A stretch of DNA of 55,730 nucleotides from Acidobacteriota bacterium (GTDB lineage: Bacteria > Acidobacteriota > Terriglobia > Acidiferrales > UBA7541), in NCBI GenBank assembly GCA_013286465.1, contig JABDFR010000012.1, positions 1 through 55,730 on the forward strand. Direction: 5' to 3'. Position numbers and translations under genes: made by a program. Positions 24,150 through 33,281 of this stretch are shown here, piece by piece. The notes below the pieces were generated by a model. That model had not been told where the DNA came from. It did no database searches and saw only the letters and a list, made by a program, of their open reading frames with translations. Every line of letters starts with the position of its first letter. Within the stretch, counting starts at the first letter, position 1.

Positions 24150-25280
24150 TTGACGCGGTTCGCTCGACGCTTGCTGCTGGCACTCTGTTCGTTCGCTTTG
24201 CTTGGCTCTCCGATTTACCGGGCGCAGAACGCGGCGGAGGATTATCTCGCCTACGTCGTCTGCGAATCCGCGGACAAGATCGAGCGCGTGCGCTTTCATC
24301 CCGGCGATGCGCCTGCCCTGAAACTCGATCATGAAATTCACATTGGGCTGATGCCTGCGGATATTAACGGGCCGCATGGGATTGCCATTTCGCCCGATCG
24401 CGAATTTCTTTATGTCTCGGTGGCACACGGGCGGCCCTATGGCTCGGTCTGGAAATTGAACACTGGCTCGGATGAAGTTGTACACTTTGCGCCGCTGGGA
24501 CTATTTCCTGCGACGGTTGATATTTCGCAGAGCGGGCGATTTATTTATATCGCCAATGCGAATTTTCATGGCGATATGGTGCCCTCCTCGATTTCAGTGG
24601 TGACTACCGACGCGATGGTCGAAGTGAAGCGCATCACCACATGCACCATGCCGCATGGATCGCGCTTGAATCCGCAAGGCACCAAACACTATTCCGTTTG
24701 CATGATGGACGACACGCTGGCGGAAATTGATACGAACACGCTGCAGCTTTCGCGCTACTTCATGGTTTCCGCGGGGAAAGAAATGGGCATGTCGCCGCCT
24801 CTCGCCGCGCACGACGCCAAGCATCCGATGAACGCAACGTGCACGCCGACTTGGGCGCAGCCTTCTAACGATGGCAGCGTGATTTATGTGGCCTGCAACA
24901 AATCGAGTGAAATCGTGGCCGTGGACGCCGAAAAATGGTCGCTGATCAAACGCTTTCCGGCCGGCACCGGCGTCTATAACCTGGCGATGACCAAAGACGG
25001 CCGGCTCATCGGCACGAACAAGCGCGGGCAATCCGTTTCGTTTTTCGATCCGCAAACCGGCAAGGAACTTGCGCGCACGCCCACGAATCGCAAAGTGGTG
25101 CATGGCGCCGTGGTGACGCCCGACAATCGCTACGTCTTCATCACCGAAGAAGGTATCGGCGCCGAGCCGGGCACGGTGGAAGTGATGGATCTCAGCAATT
25201 ACAAAAGCCTCGCGTCGCTCGATATCGGCGAACAGGCCGCAGGAGTGGATTTCTGGAAGATGGCGCCCAGCCAGCCTTGA
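24150..25280 (+). CDS. Secreted YVTN/YncE-type beta-propeller protein
   Basis: A 376-residue protein from TTG 24150 (GGAGG 10 nt upstream; signal TRFARRLLLALCSFALLGS). Repeating units such as GPHGIAISPDREFLYVSVAHG, SQSGRFIYIANANFHG, NDGSVIYVACNKSSEIVAVD and TPDNRYVFITEEGIG are beta-propeller blades, about seven in all. Such proteins bind ligands or partners outside the cytoplasm; no catalytic motif is seen. It is 46 bp upstream of an Ig/LVIVD protein and likely forms an operon with it. Confidence 0.85.
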   Translation: MTRFARRLLLALCSFALLGSPIYRAQNAAEDYLAYVVCESADKIERVRFHPGDAPALKLDHEIHIGLMPADINGPHGIAISPDREFLYVSVAHGRPYGSVWKLNTGSDEVVHFAPLGLFPATVDISQSGRFIYIANANFHGDMVPSSISVVTTDAMVEVKRITTCTMPHGSRLNPQGTKHYSVCMMDDTLAEIDTNTLQLSRYFMVSAGKEMGMSPPLAAHDAKHPMNATCTPTWAQPSNDGSVIYVACNKSSEIVAVDAEKWSLIKRFPAGTGVYNLAMTKDGRLIGTNKRGQSVSFFDPQTGKELARTPTNRKVVHGAVVTPDNRYVFITEEGIGAEPGTVEVMDLSNYKSLASLDIGEQAAGVDFWKMAPSQP

Positions 25281-25326
25281 TGCAAGCAGCGGCCGAGGAC
25301 GCCCGATTCGACAGGAGAATAGCTAA

Positions 25327-27408
25327 ATGAAAGTTCGCTCAGGATGGATCCGGAAATTCGGCAGCGCGGTGGTCGCGTTGATCTTCGCAGCGCTGCTGTC
25401 CGCTGCGGTTTCCCGCGCGCAAAATCAGGAAAAAAAGCCGGAGGAACAAAAAGGACCGAAGGCCGCGAGCGTGGAAGTAACGCCGAAGACCGGCGACGCG
25501 CAACTCGGCGATCAACTCCAATTCAAAGCGGTGGCGAAGGATGCTGCGGGCAATGTGCTGGATATAAAGCCGACCATGTGGTTCGCCGCTCCGTTTGATG
25601 CGGCGACCGCGGACGTGAATGGCGTTCTGCATTTCACCAGCCCCGGCGAAATCACGGTAGGCGCAGTATTCGGCGAGCAAGTCGGCTTCGCAAAGGTGAT
25701 GGTCGCGAGCGATCCGGTGGCCCACCTTGAAATTATGGCGCCGAAGGGCGCTCTCGCAGTCGGTGGCGCGATCGTTCTTCCGGTCACCGCCTATACCGAC
25801 GACGGAATTCCGCAACCCAGCGCGCACTACTCATGGAAATCGCTTACCTCAAATATCGCGAAAGTGGATGAAGCGGGATTGGTGACGGCTGTCGCGCCCG
25901 GCACTGCGAAAATTCAAGCCTCCTCCGATAAAGCCAGCGCAGACGTGGAAGTTCGCGTCGTCGCCGATTCCGTGCGGCGAGTTTCGATCGAGCCGGCGAC
26001 CGCAAGTGCGAAGACGGGTGATGTAGTGCATTTCGACGCCGCCGCGCGCGATGCCGGCGGCAAACCCGTAAAAGATCTTGCCGCGCGCTGGTCGGTGAGC
26101 GGTCCAGCGGGCACGGCATATTGGGATGGCGCGTTTGTAGCCTCGCGGCCTGGGCTTTACGTGATCACCGCGCAAGTCGGCTCGCACGTCGCTTCGGCTT
26201 CAATCAATGTGGCGCCGCGCAATGCCGAGCGCGCGATCGAATACGTCGCACACGTGCAGCCGAAAGACGACGACGGCAAGCCCTTGCAAGCCGCCGAAGA
26301 ATGGGTGATCAACAATCACGTCTACCTCTCAACGATCGCCGATCGCGTTTTCCTCTACGATGTTTCCGATCCCTCCAAGCCCAAGCAGCTCGACATGCTC
26401 AAAGTCGACGCGCGCCTGGTGAATGACGTCAGCACCACGCCCGACGAAAAAGCCGGTGTAATTTCGCGCGAAGGCGCTTCGAATCGCAAAAATGGAATCG
26501 CGATTCTCGATCTTTCCACGCCCGGAAAAATGCAAATCGCGTCGGAATACACCGAGACGGTGACCGGCGGCGTGCACAGCGCGTTCATCGACAAGCACTA
26601 CGCCTACATCACCGACGACGCGACCGGCTCGCTGCGCGTAATCGATTTCGCCGATCTGAAAAATCCGAAAGAAGTGGCCCGTTTCGAAGTGCCCAATGCG
26701 CGAGCCACGATGGTGATGGGGCCCGAGGGTCCGCAATCGAGCGGGCGCTATCTGCACGATCTGTGGATTAAGGACGGCATCGCCTATCTCGCCTACTGGC
26801 GCGATGGCCTGGTGATTCTCGATGTCGGCAACGGCATGAAAGGCGGCAGCCCCGAGCATCCGCAGGTGATCAGCCAATACAAATTCAATCATTACGCGCT
26901 CTATGGCGATAATTGGCTTTCGGGGACGCACAGCGTTTTCCGCTGGAAGAATTATCTTTTTGTCGGCGATGAAGTGCTGCCCGGATTTTTCGATATCTCC
27001 AGCAAGAATCGCGTGCCCACGCGCGCGATGACTCACGTGATGGATGTCTCCGACATCGAGCATCCCAAGGAAGTCGCGTTCTACGAAGTGCCCGAGGGCG
27101 GCACGCACAATTTCTGGTGCGATGACGACAAGCTCTTCCTCGGTGATTACGGCGGCGGCGGGCGCGTCATTGATATTTCGGGCGAGCTGCGTGGCGATCT
27201 CTACCGCCAGGGCCGCGAAATCGCGCGTTTCTGGACCGGCGATCCGAATGGCTATCGCGTGAATATGCCGCTAACGTGGGGCGCACAACCGTCGAATGGT
27301 TACATCTATATCAACGACATAAATTCAGGCCTATGGATAGCCAAACTAGGCAAGCCCATCTACAAAGGCTCAACCACCGCACCACCGTTGCAGGAAAAAG
27401 CCCAGTAG
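25327..27408 (+). CDS. Secreted Ig-like (Big) and LVIVD-repeat protein
   Basis: A 693-residue exported protein (signal SAVVALIFAALLSAAVSRAQ). N-terminal ~290 residues hold two to three bacterial Ig-like domains (SVEVTPKTGDAQLGDQLQFK; WKSLTSNIAKVDEAGLVTAV; VSIEPATASAKTGDVVHFDA). The C-terminal ~390 residues hold LVIVD-type propeller repeats (HVYLSTIADRVFLYDVSDPS, AYITDDATGSLRVIDFADLK, AYLAYWRDGLVILDV). It is likely a surface or periplasmic binding scaffold working with the propeller protein upstream. AGGAGA precedes the ATG. Confidence 0.85.
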   Translation: MKVRSGWIRKFGSAVVALIFAALLSAAVSRAQNQEKKPEEQKGPKAASVEVTPKTGDAQLGDQLQFKAVAKDAAGNVLDIKPTMWFAAPFDAATADVNGVLHFTSPGEITVGAVFGEQVGFAKVMVASDPVAHLEIMAPKGALAVGGAIVLPVTAYTDDGIPQPSAHYSWKSLTSNIAKVDEAGLVTAVAPGTAKIQASSDKASADVEVRVVADSVRRVSIEPATASAKTGDVVHFDAAARDAGGKPVKDLAARWSVSGPAGTAYWDGAFVASRPGLYVITAQVGSHVASASINVAPRNAERAIEYVAHVQPKDDDGKPLQAAEEWVINNHVYLSTIADRVFLYDVSDPSKPKQLDMLKVDARLVNDVSTTPDEKAGVISREGASNRKNGIAILDLSTPGKMQIASEYTETVTGGVHSAFIDKHYAYITDDATGSLRVIDFADLKNPKEVARFEVPNARATMVMGPEGPQSSGRYLHDLWIKDGIAYLAYWRDGLVILDVGNGMKGGSPEHPQVISQYKFNHYALYGDNWLSGTHSVFRWKNYLFVGDEVLPGFFDISSKNRVPTRAMTHVMDVSDIEHPKEVAFYEVPEGGTHNFWCDDDKLFLGDYGGGGRVIDISGELRGDLYRQGREIARFWTGDPNGYRVNMPLTWGAQPSNGYIYINDINSGLWIAKLGKPIYKGSTTAPPLQEKAQ

Positions 27409-27413
27409 CATTC

Positions 27414-27528
27414 GTAGCGGTGCCCTTTAGGGCAGCATCTTATTAGGAGTTGGCGCGATCGCGTTCATTTACCGCTGTGGTGGCACGCGTACGTAATGCG
27501 AAGATGCCACCCTAAAGGGCGCCGCTAC
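27414..27528. repeat. GTAG-headed REP-like doublet, subfamily D
   Basis: GTAGCGGTGCCCTTTAGGGC with AGCATCTTA on the left; the inverted copy 27501-27528 (AAGATGCC...GCCGCTAC) on the right. TGCCCT/AGGGCA pair perfectly. Heads outward, 115 bp, between the LVIVD gene and selB. Confidence 0.8.
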
Positions 27529-27561
27529 GAAAACGCCAATATCCCCAAGAATGCCACGCCA

Positions 27562-29454
27562 ATGAAACATGTAATCGTAGGCACCGCCGGCCACATCGAT
27601 CACGGCAAATCCGCCCTGGTAGCCGCGCTAACCGGCACGCATCCCGATCGCCTGGAAGAAGAAAAGCGCCGAGGCATCACGATCGATATCGGCTTCGCAT
27701 TTCTGAATCTAGGCGAAATTCGTATCGGGTTTGTAGATGTGCCAGGCCACGAGCGCTTCGTCCGCAATATGCTAGCCGGCGCAGGCGGCATCGATCTTGT
27801 GCTGCTGGTAGTAGCCGCGGATGAAAGCGTGAAGCCGCAAACGCGCGAGCATTTCGATATTTGCCGGCTGCTCGGAATTCGCAGCGGCGTGATCGCCCTG
27901 ACGAAATCCGATCTGGCCGAGCCGGATGTGCGCGGCCTCGCCAAACTCGAAGTGGAAGATTTAGTGCGCGGCTCATTCCTCGAAGTCGCCCCGATCATCG
28001 AAGTGAGCGCGAAGACCGGCGCGGGACTCGACGCGCTGAAAGCCGCAATTGAAAGTGCGGCGCAATCCGCGCCGGGCAAAGACTCGACGCGCCATTTTAG
28101 ATTGCCGATCGATCGCGCCTTCGTGATGAAAGGCTTCGGCACGGTAGTCACCGGCACGCTCGTCTCCGGCTCCATCCGCACCGAAGACGAAGTCGAGCTA
28201 TTTCCGCAGCAGCGCAGATTGCGAGTCCGTGGCCTGCATTCCGGCGGCGCTGCGGTCGCGCAAGCGGTCGCGGGCCAACGCACCGCCGTAAATCTTGCCG
28301 GCATCGAGCTCGAGGAACTGCATCGTGGCATGGCGCTCGCCGCGCCCGGCAAATTTACTCCCACGAAGCGCTTCGATGCGCGCCTCGAATTGCTGCCCTC
28401 GGCGCCGCTGCTAAAAAATCGCTCGCGCGTTCACTTTCATCACGGCACGACAGAAACGATCGCGGAAGTCGCTCTACTCGAAGGAGAAAAGCTCGCGCCC
28501 GGGCAAAGCGCATTTGCGCAACTGCGCCTTCGCGAGCCGGTACTCGCATTGCCCGGCGACCGCTTCATCATTCGCCGCTTCTCGCCCGTCGCTACGATTG
28601 GCGGAGGTTCCGTGCTTGATCCGCTCGCCTCGCTCCATCGGCGCAAAGATGCCAGCGTGCTGCCGTTTCTCGCAACGATCGAGCGCGGCGATAGAGACGC
28701 CATCGTCGCGATGCTCGCCTCAGCCGAGCCACGCGGACTTTCGCTCGCGCGGCTCATCGCCCGCACCGGCTGGCTCGCATCCGAAGCTCGCGAGGTGATC
28801 TCGCGCCTCACAGCAAAGGGCGAGCTCGCGGTGCTCGACGAAGATCCGCTCACCCTTATGCCTGCAACTGCCGTCGACGCGCTCGTGCCGCGAATCCGCC
28901 AGGAACTTGAGAAATTTCATCGCGCCAATCCGCTAGTCGTCGGCATTCCAAAAGAGGATCTTCGCGGCCTTTCCAGCGCGAAACCCGAAATATTCCGGGC
29001 TGCGCTCGCGAAGCTTGCGGCCGCTCGCGCCATTGCCTTCGCCGGCGATCTGGTGCAGAGCGCCGGGCGCGAAATCGCGCTGCTGCCGGAAGAAGCACGC
29101 GCCAAGGATTTGATCGCCGCGGAATTCGATCGCGCGGGGCTGGCCGTACCGCGTTTCGAAGAAGTCCTCGGCAAGCTGCCGGTGGAAAAACAGCGCGCAC
29201 AAAAAATCCTGCAAATACTGTTGCGCGAAAAAACGCTGGTAAAAATCGCCGCCGATCTCGTTTTCCACCAAAATGCCGTCGCCCGCCTGCGCGAAATGAT
29301 CGCCAACTACAAAAAAACCAAAGGCGCTCAGCTCCCCATCGGCGCGTTCAAGGACCTCACGGGCGTCACCCGCAAATACGCCATCCCGCTGCTCGAGTTC
29401 CTCGACCGCGAGCGCGTCACTCGGCGCGTCGGCGACGAGCGTGTTATACTCTAG
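27562..29454 (+). CDS. selB: Selenocysteine-specific elongation factor SelB
   Basis: A 630-residue GTPase that delivers Sec-tRNA to UGA codons followed by a SECIS hairpin. G motifs: [20 protein letters not shown] and TKSD; EF-Tu-like domains follow ([20 protein letters not shown]), and winged-helix repeats fill the C-terminal ~250 residues (e.g. [20 protein letters not shown]). ATG 27562 begins directly with [10 protein letters not shown]; upstream in-frame codons lie in the repeat doublet. No selA, selC or selD was found in the window. Its presence implies selenoproteins elsewhere in the genome. Confidence 0.93.
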   Translation: MKHVIVGTAGHIDHGKSALVAALTGTHPDRLEEEKRRGITIDIGFAFLNLGEIRIGFVDVPGHERFVRNMLAGAGGIDLVLLVVAADESVKPQTREHFDICRLLGIRSGVIALTKSDLAEPDVRGLAKLEVEDLVRGSFLEVAPIIEVSAKTGAGLDALKAAIESAAQSAPGKDSTRHFRLPIDRAFVMKGFGTVVTGTLVSGSIRTEDEVELFPQQRRLRVRGLHSGGAAVAQAVAGQRTAVNLAGIELEELHRGMALAAPGKFTPTKRFDARLELLPSAPLLKNRSRVHFHHGTTETIAEVALLEGEKLAPGQSAFAQLRLREPVLALPGDRFIIRRFSPVATIGGGSVLDPLASLHRRKDASVLPFLATIERGDRDAIVAMLASAEPRGLSLARLIARTGWLASEAREVISRLTAKGELAVLDEDPLTLMPATAVDALVPRIRQELEKFHRANPLVVGIPKEDLRGLSSAKPEIFRAALAKLAAARAIAFAGDLVQSAGREIALLPEEARAKDLIAAEFDRAGLAVPRFEEVLGKLPVEKQRAQKILQILLREKTLVKIAADLVFHQNAVARLREMIANYKKTKGAQLPIGAFKDLTGVTRKYAIPLLEFLDRERVTRRVGDERVIL

Positions 29455-29523
29455 TTAGCGATCGTCTCTCCGAAAGCTTGGGCGCGATTCGAGCTATCTC
29501 TGGGGGTGTCGCAAGGAGTTCGT

Positions 29524-29745
29524 ATGGAATTCAGTCTGCCGCACATCTTAATTCTGCTACTGATTGTGGTGATCTTATTTGGCGGAAGAAAAATCCCCGA
29601 AGTGATGAAGGGGCTCGGCCAAGGCATCCGCGAGTTCAAGGAAGGCATGCGCGGCGATCAGCCGCCGACGAATCCGCCGCCGTCCAACACCACGACGACC
29701 GCCACCAACGCCCCGCCGCCACCGGCGCCCGAACAGAAGTCCTGA
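29524..29745 (+). CDS. tatA: Twin-arginine translocase TatA/E subunit
   Basis: A 73-residue protein: one N-terminal membrane helix (HILILLLIVVILFG), the GGRKIPEV hinge, an amphipathic helix (MKGLGQGIREFKEGM) and a Pro/Thr-rich tail. It forms the Tat pore for folded proteins; Tat-like leaders occur on the amidase (40654) and perhaps the NIPSNAP protein (13462). AAGGAG precedes ATG 29524. It lies 69 bp after selB on the same strand. Confidence 0.93.
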   Translation: MEFSLPHILILLLIVVILFGGRKIPEVMKGLGQGIREFKEGMRGDQPPTNPPPSNTTTTATNAPPPPAPEQKS

Positions 29746-29757
29746 AGTTTGTTTTTT

Positions 29758-29853
29758 GTAGCACAGCCACTCCTGGCTGTGGCTTTTTGTACGCTCCCAC
29801 GCCGCGTCTAGCCTTCTGCCTAAATCCAACACAGCCAAGCGTGGCTGTGCTAC
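29758..29853. repeat. GTAG-headed REP-like doublet, subfamily E
   Basis: Left GTAGCACAGCCACTCC then TGGCTGTG; right half 29830-29853 is the inverted copy. Heads outward, 96 bp, the shortest doublet here. The right head's TAG (29852-29850) is the maf stop codon. Confidence 0.8.
29762..29788 (+). terminator. Repeat-derived terminator after tatA
   Basis: The left half of the subfamily E repeat forms an 8-bp perfect stem (CACAGCCA/TGGCTGTG, loop CTCC) followed by GC and five T. This has the form of a Rho-independent terminator 16 nt after the tatA stop. Confidence 0.6.
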
Positions 29854-30581
29854 AGATTCCCCGGGCGCTCGCTCCAGAGCGTATAGGTATCCTTCACGGC
29901 GTTGGGTGCAAGCGCGTCGGCTTCGATGCCCATCGCCAGTAGCTCCTCGTAAAGTCGCGCCACCGGCAATCCCATCACATTGAAATACGAGCCGCTCACG
30001 CGCCGAACAAATCTGCCGCCGAGTCCCTGAATTGCATACGCGCCAGCTTTCCCGGATGGTTCGCCAGTCGCAACGTAGTCTTCGATTTCGCGCCGCGTCA
30101 TCGGAGCAAAGTCGACGAGCGTGACTTCCTCGAGAATTCGCGCGGCGCCATCGGGCAGCCGCAGCAGCGCCATGCCGGTATGAACTTCGTGCGAGCGGCC
30201 GCTCAAGCGCTTCAGCATCGCGCTCGCTTCAGCCTCACCCGCTGGTTTTCCCAGAATTTCACCCTCCAAAACCACGACCGTATCCGCCCCGATGATCACA
30301 GTGGTTTCAAGTAGCGCCGGCGTCCCCGCGGGCATCTTACGACCACCGAAGTCGCCAACTTCTGGCGTGTCGACCGGACTCGTTACTCCAGAGTTTGGCC
30401 CAGCAATTTTCCGCGCCGCAGTCCGCGCTTTCGCATCGGCCAGCCTGCGCACGTAATCCGCCGGCGCCTCGCCGCCTTTGCGCGCCTCGTCCACATCGGC
30501 GGTGCAAATTTCGAACACAAAGCCGGCCGAGCGCATAATTTCCGCTCGCCTTGGGGAAGCTGATGCCAAGATCAATTTCAT
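29850..30581 (-). CDS. maf: Maf-family nucleotide pyrophosphatase with internal insertion
   Basis: Maf proteins hydrolyse non-canonical or pyrimidine nucleoside triphosphates. Family motifs: LILASASPRRAEIM, the VIIGADTVV strand, GRSHEVHTG, YVATGEPSGKAGAYAIQG and the late FNVMGLPVARLYE. The protein is 243 aa versus ~190-210 usual. The extra ~30 residues sit between AARKIAG and VIIGADTVV (SGVTSPVDTP...GRKMPAGTPALLE) and the DNA there contains a GTAG repeat (30311-30342) read in frame. The stop codon is the head of another repeat. It is 70 bp downstream of the mutase gene on the same strand. Confidence 0.9.
   Translation of the reverse strand: MKLILASASPRRAEIMRSAGFVFEICTADVDEARKGGEAPADYVRRLADAKARTAARKIAGPNSGVTSPVDTPEVGDFGGRKMPAGTPALLETTVIIGADTVVVLEGEILGKPAGEAEASAMLKRLSGRSHEVHTGMALLRLPDGAARILEEVTLVDFAPMTRREIEDYVATGEPSGKAGAYAIQGLGGRFVRRVSGSYFNVMGLPVARLYEELLAMGIEADALAPNAVKDTYTLWSERPGNL
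30311..30342 (+). repeat. GTAG-headed REP-like element, subfamily A, inside maf
   Basis: GTAGCGCCGGCGTCCCCG then CGGGCATCTTACGA; closely related to 43136-43167 and to the 30-bp subfamily A units. It is translated on the opposite strand as part of Maf (GRKMPAGTPALL). Confidence 0.7.
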
Positions 30582-30651
30582 TTGAACTTTCGGACTGCGC
30601 GCAGTTTCTGCGTTCGCGGTATCTCAATGGGGAGGGGTACCCGCGCACCAT

Positions 30652-32286
30652 CTAGATTACGACTGTTTCCTGATATTCCCCAAATGCGCGGCGCAGCGAA
30701 TCGGAGATTTCACCGACGGTCGCGTACGCCTCGACGGCCGTAAGTATTGCGGGCATCAGATTCGCGGTTTCGCGAGCGCGGCGCTCGACTTCGGCAAGTG
30801 CAGCATTTGTTTTGGCATTATCGCGTCGGGCGCGCACGGCTTTCACGCGCGCCACCTGCTCCTGTTCGATGGCCGGATCGATTTGCAGCGTGGGCAACGA
30901 CTTTTCCTCTTTGGCGGTGAAGCGATTCACGCCGACCACAACCTGCTCGCCGCTCTCGACCGCTTTCTGATAGTCGTAAGCCGCCTTTTGAATTTCCTGC
31001 TGCACGAAGCCCGTCTCGATGGCGCGGAATAGGCCGCCAAGAGCATCAATTTTTGCGATGTAAGCGCGCGCGCCTTCTTCGATTTCATTGGTGAGCGACT
31101 CGATTGCGTAGGATCCTGCGAATGGATCGGCGGTATTTGTGACACCGCTCTCGTGCGCGATGATTTGCTGCGTCCGAAGCGCCAGCACCGCTGCTTCTTC
31201 GGTCGGCAGCGCCAGCGCTTCATCGAGGCCGTTGGCATGCAGCGATTGGCAGCCGCCCAATACCGCGCTCAGCGCCTGAATCGCCACGCGCACGATATTA
31301 TTTTCGGGCTGTTGTGCCGTCAGCGACGAACCCGCCGTCTGCGCATGAAATCGCAGCATCATCGACCGCGGATCCTTCGCGCCGAATCTGTCTTTCATCA
31401 AGCGAGCCCACAATCGCCGCGCCGCGCGGAATTTCGCCACTTGCGCCAAAAACTCATTGTGCGCATTGAAGAAGAACGAAAGCTGTGGCGCGAAATCATC
31501 CACCGCCAATCCAGCCGCCAGCGCCGCTTCCACATAAGCGATCCCATCCGCCAAAGTGAACGCCACTTCCTGCACATCCGTCGAGCCAGCCTCGCGGATG
31601 TGGTACCCCGAAATCGAAATCGGGTTCCAATTGGGGATTTCTTGGCGGCTCCATTCGAAAATGTCCGTCACGATGCGCATCGCCGGGCGCACCGGATAAA
31701 TGTAGGTTCCCCGCGCGATGTATTCCTTGAGGATATCGTTCTGCACCGTTCCCGAAAGCCGCCGCAAATTCGCGCCTTGCTGCTTTGCCACCGCCACGTA
31801 AAGCGCCAGCAGAATCGCGGCCGTCGAATTAATGGTCATCGAAGTCGAAACGCGATCGAGCGGAATTCCGCCGAAAAGCGTCTGCATATCATCGAGGGAA
31901 TCAATCGCCACGCCGACTTTTCCGACTTCCCCAAGCGCCAGCGGATGATCGGAATCCATCCCCATCTGCGTCGGCAAATCGAAGGCCACCGAAAGCCCGT
32001 TCTGCCCGCGCTCGAGCAGATAGCGATACCGCGCATTCGATTCCGCCGCGGTCCCAAATCCGGCGTACTGCCGCATGGTCCACAGTCGCCCGCGATACAT
32101 CGTGGGATAAACGCCGCGCGTAAAAGGAAATTCGCCCGGAAATCCGAGATCACGCTCGAAATTCCAATCGCCGAGATCTTCGCTCGTCGAAAGCACCGGC
32201 ATGGGCAGCCCGGAAGTGGTCGCAGCCTTCTTTTCTTTTAGCTTTTGCTCTTCGGTGAGCGCAGGTTTTTTGAAATCGTCAGCCAT
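30652..32286 (-). CDS. Methylmalonyl-CoA mutase-like large (alpha) subunit
   Basis: A 544-residue acyl-CoA mutase TIM-barrel subunit without the B12-binding domain. Motifs: [84 protein letters not shown]. In characterised enzymes the Tyr of RQYAGF and the Arg in the region of IARGTYIYP help bind the substrate carboxylate of methylmalonyl-CoA; isobutyryl-CoA mutases have Phe/Gln. Both are of the methylmalonyl type here, so that substrate is favoured, though not proven. A separate B12-binding small subunit is needed and is not in the window. The ATG overlaps the preceding gene's stop (TGATG). Confidence 0.88.
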   Translation of the reverse strand: MADDFKKPALTEEQKLKEKKAATTSGLPMPVLSTSEDLGDWNFERDLGFPGEFPFTRGVYPTMYRGRLWTMRQYAGFGTAAESNARYRYLLERGQNGLSVAFDLPTQMGMDSDHPLALGEVGKVGVAIDSLDDMQTLFGGIPLDRVSTSMTINSTAAILLALYVAVAKQQGANLRRLSGTVQNDILKEYIARGTYIYPVRPAMRIVTDIFEWSRQEIPNWNPISISGYHIREAGSTDVQEVAFTLADGIAYVEAALAAGLAVDDFAPQLSFFFNAHNEFLAQVAKFRAARRLWARLMKDRFGAKDPRSMMLRFHAQTAGSSLTAQQPENNIVRVAIQALSAVLGGCQSLHANGLDEALALPTEEAAVLALRTQQIIAHESGVTNTADPFAGSYAIESLTNEIEEGARAYIAKIDALGGLFRAIETGFVQQEIQKAAYDYQKAVESGEQVVVGVNRFTAKEEKSLPTLQIDPAIEQEQVARVKAVRARRDNAKTNAALAEVERRARETANLMPAILTAVEAYATVGEISDSLRRAFGEYQETVVI

Positions 32287-32543
32287 CAGCGAACGCGCCG
32301 CGAGCTGCGGAAGGAAGTAATCGCAAAAACGGCCATCAGCAAAGAATAGAAAACGGTCAAGCCGAGCAGCCACGGAATTCGCGCATGCGTCCACTGCCGC
32401 CAAGCTGCCAGCACGCCGGAAACGGCAAACAGCGCGAACAGTGCGCCAGTCATTTCATGGAAAAGTTGCCGCGCCACGCGCCACCAAGCCCGCAACACCA
32501 CGCCAGCCGCCTTCCAGGCCGCGGAAATCCAGTCCAAACCCAT
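32286..32543 (-). CDS. Small membrane protein coupled to the mutase gene
   Basis: 85 residues with two predicted membrane helices ([14 protein letters not shown] and [20 protein letters not shown]) and a basic tail (SSRRVR). The stop shares one base with the mutase start (TGATG), indicating coupling. No family recognised. The N-terminus ([20 protein letters not shown]) is amphipathic. Confidence 0.65.
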   Translation of the reverse strand: MGLDWISAAWKAAGVVLRAWWRVARQLFHEMTGALFALFAVSGVLAAWRQWTHARIPWLLGLTVFYSLLMAVFAITSFRSSRRVR

Positions 32544-32574
32544 GTGGACATCTTATCGCGAATTGCAAGGGTTG

Positions 32575-32747
32575 GTAGCGCTGGCGTCCCCGCCGGCTCT
32601 TACGACTACCGTGACCGGTGAGTGCTGCGGATTCCGACGGATTGCGGCGTTCAATTTATTGCCTTGGCCGGATTGCCTGGCCCGTCCGTTATTGCTGCCC
32701 GTGGTGTGAATTGTGATCGTAAGAGCCGGCGGGGACGCCAGCGCTAC
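32575..32747. repeat. GTAG-headed REP-like doublet, subfamily A
   Basis: Left half 32575-32605 and inverted right half 32717-32747; both carry one extra C/G in the loop (CGTCCCCGCC) relative to 1668-1697. Heads outward, 173 bp. The rest of the 395-bp gap 32544-32938 shows no supported gene. Confidence 0.8.
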
Positions 32748-32938
32748 GGAACCAAGTCTCGGCGTTTTGCGATGCGATTTTGGGGAATTCTAGTCCGGGT
32801 ACTACCACCAGTGCTGGCCCTGGACTGTGCGGCAGGGCAGGTACTTTCTCCGCGAAACCGCATCAATCCGCACTTGTGCGCGGCCTTGCGCCGCCATAGA
32901 ATCAGCTTAGAAGTCACTCGCAGTTGGAGGTGACCACC

Positions 32939-33277
32939 TTGCAGCTTGATGATCGACTAAAGAATTTGCTCCGCGAATTGGGCCATGCCATCAACGATAC
33001 CGTCTCGGAATCCGACCGGATTACCGAGGCGATTTCGGGCGTGCGCTCGGCGGGCTACGACATTATCCTGAAGCTCGACGCCACCATCGGCCTCGCACGG
33101 CGCGACTCCGATAGCCAGCGCATGACCGTTCAGGACCGCCAATTTCTCGAATCGCTGCGCATCCGCGTGGACGACGAAATTCTGCGCGAAGATGACGATG
33201 ACGACGAGACGCGTTTCGAAATCACGGCGCAGGACCTCAAGTTCCTGAAGTCGTTGAAAATTTCGCTGGACGAATAG
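32939..33277 (+). CDS. Small acidic protein of unknown function
   Basis: 112 residues from TTG 32939, chosen because GGAGGTGA (32926-32933) is 5 nt upstream. No signal peptide. The middle is a likely helix (NLLRELGHAINDTVSESDRI) and the C-terminal part has an acidic run (REDDDDDETRFE) between two similar helices: TVQDRQFLESLRIRVDDE and TAQDLKFLKSLKISLDE, an internal duplication. No family recognised. It is 4 bp upstream of the next gene. Confidence 0.7.
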   Translation: MQLDDRLKNLLRELGHAINDTVSESDRITEAISGVRSAGYDIILKLDATIGLARRDSDSQRMTVQDRQFLESLRIRVDDEILREDDDDDETRFEITAQDLKFLKSLKISLDE

Positions 33278-33281
33278 CCGC

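Noticed and set aside
29455-29523. tRNA-Sec gene next to selB
   Set aside because: The 69-bp gap cannot fold into a tRNA of that size and only holds the tatA ribosome site.
30525-30550. GCGCATAATTTCC as a dif half site
   Set aside because: The XerD arm does not match and it lies within maf.
32622-32933. 103-codon plus-strand frame in the gap before the acidic protein
   Set aside because: It runs through the right half of a repeat doublet and has no ribosome site or domain.
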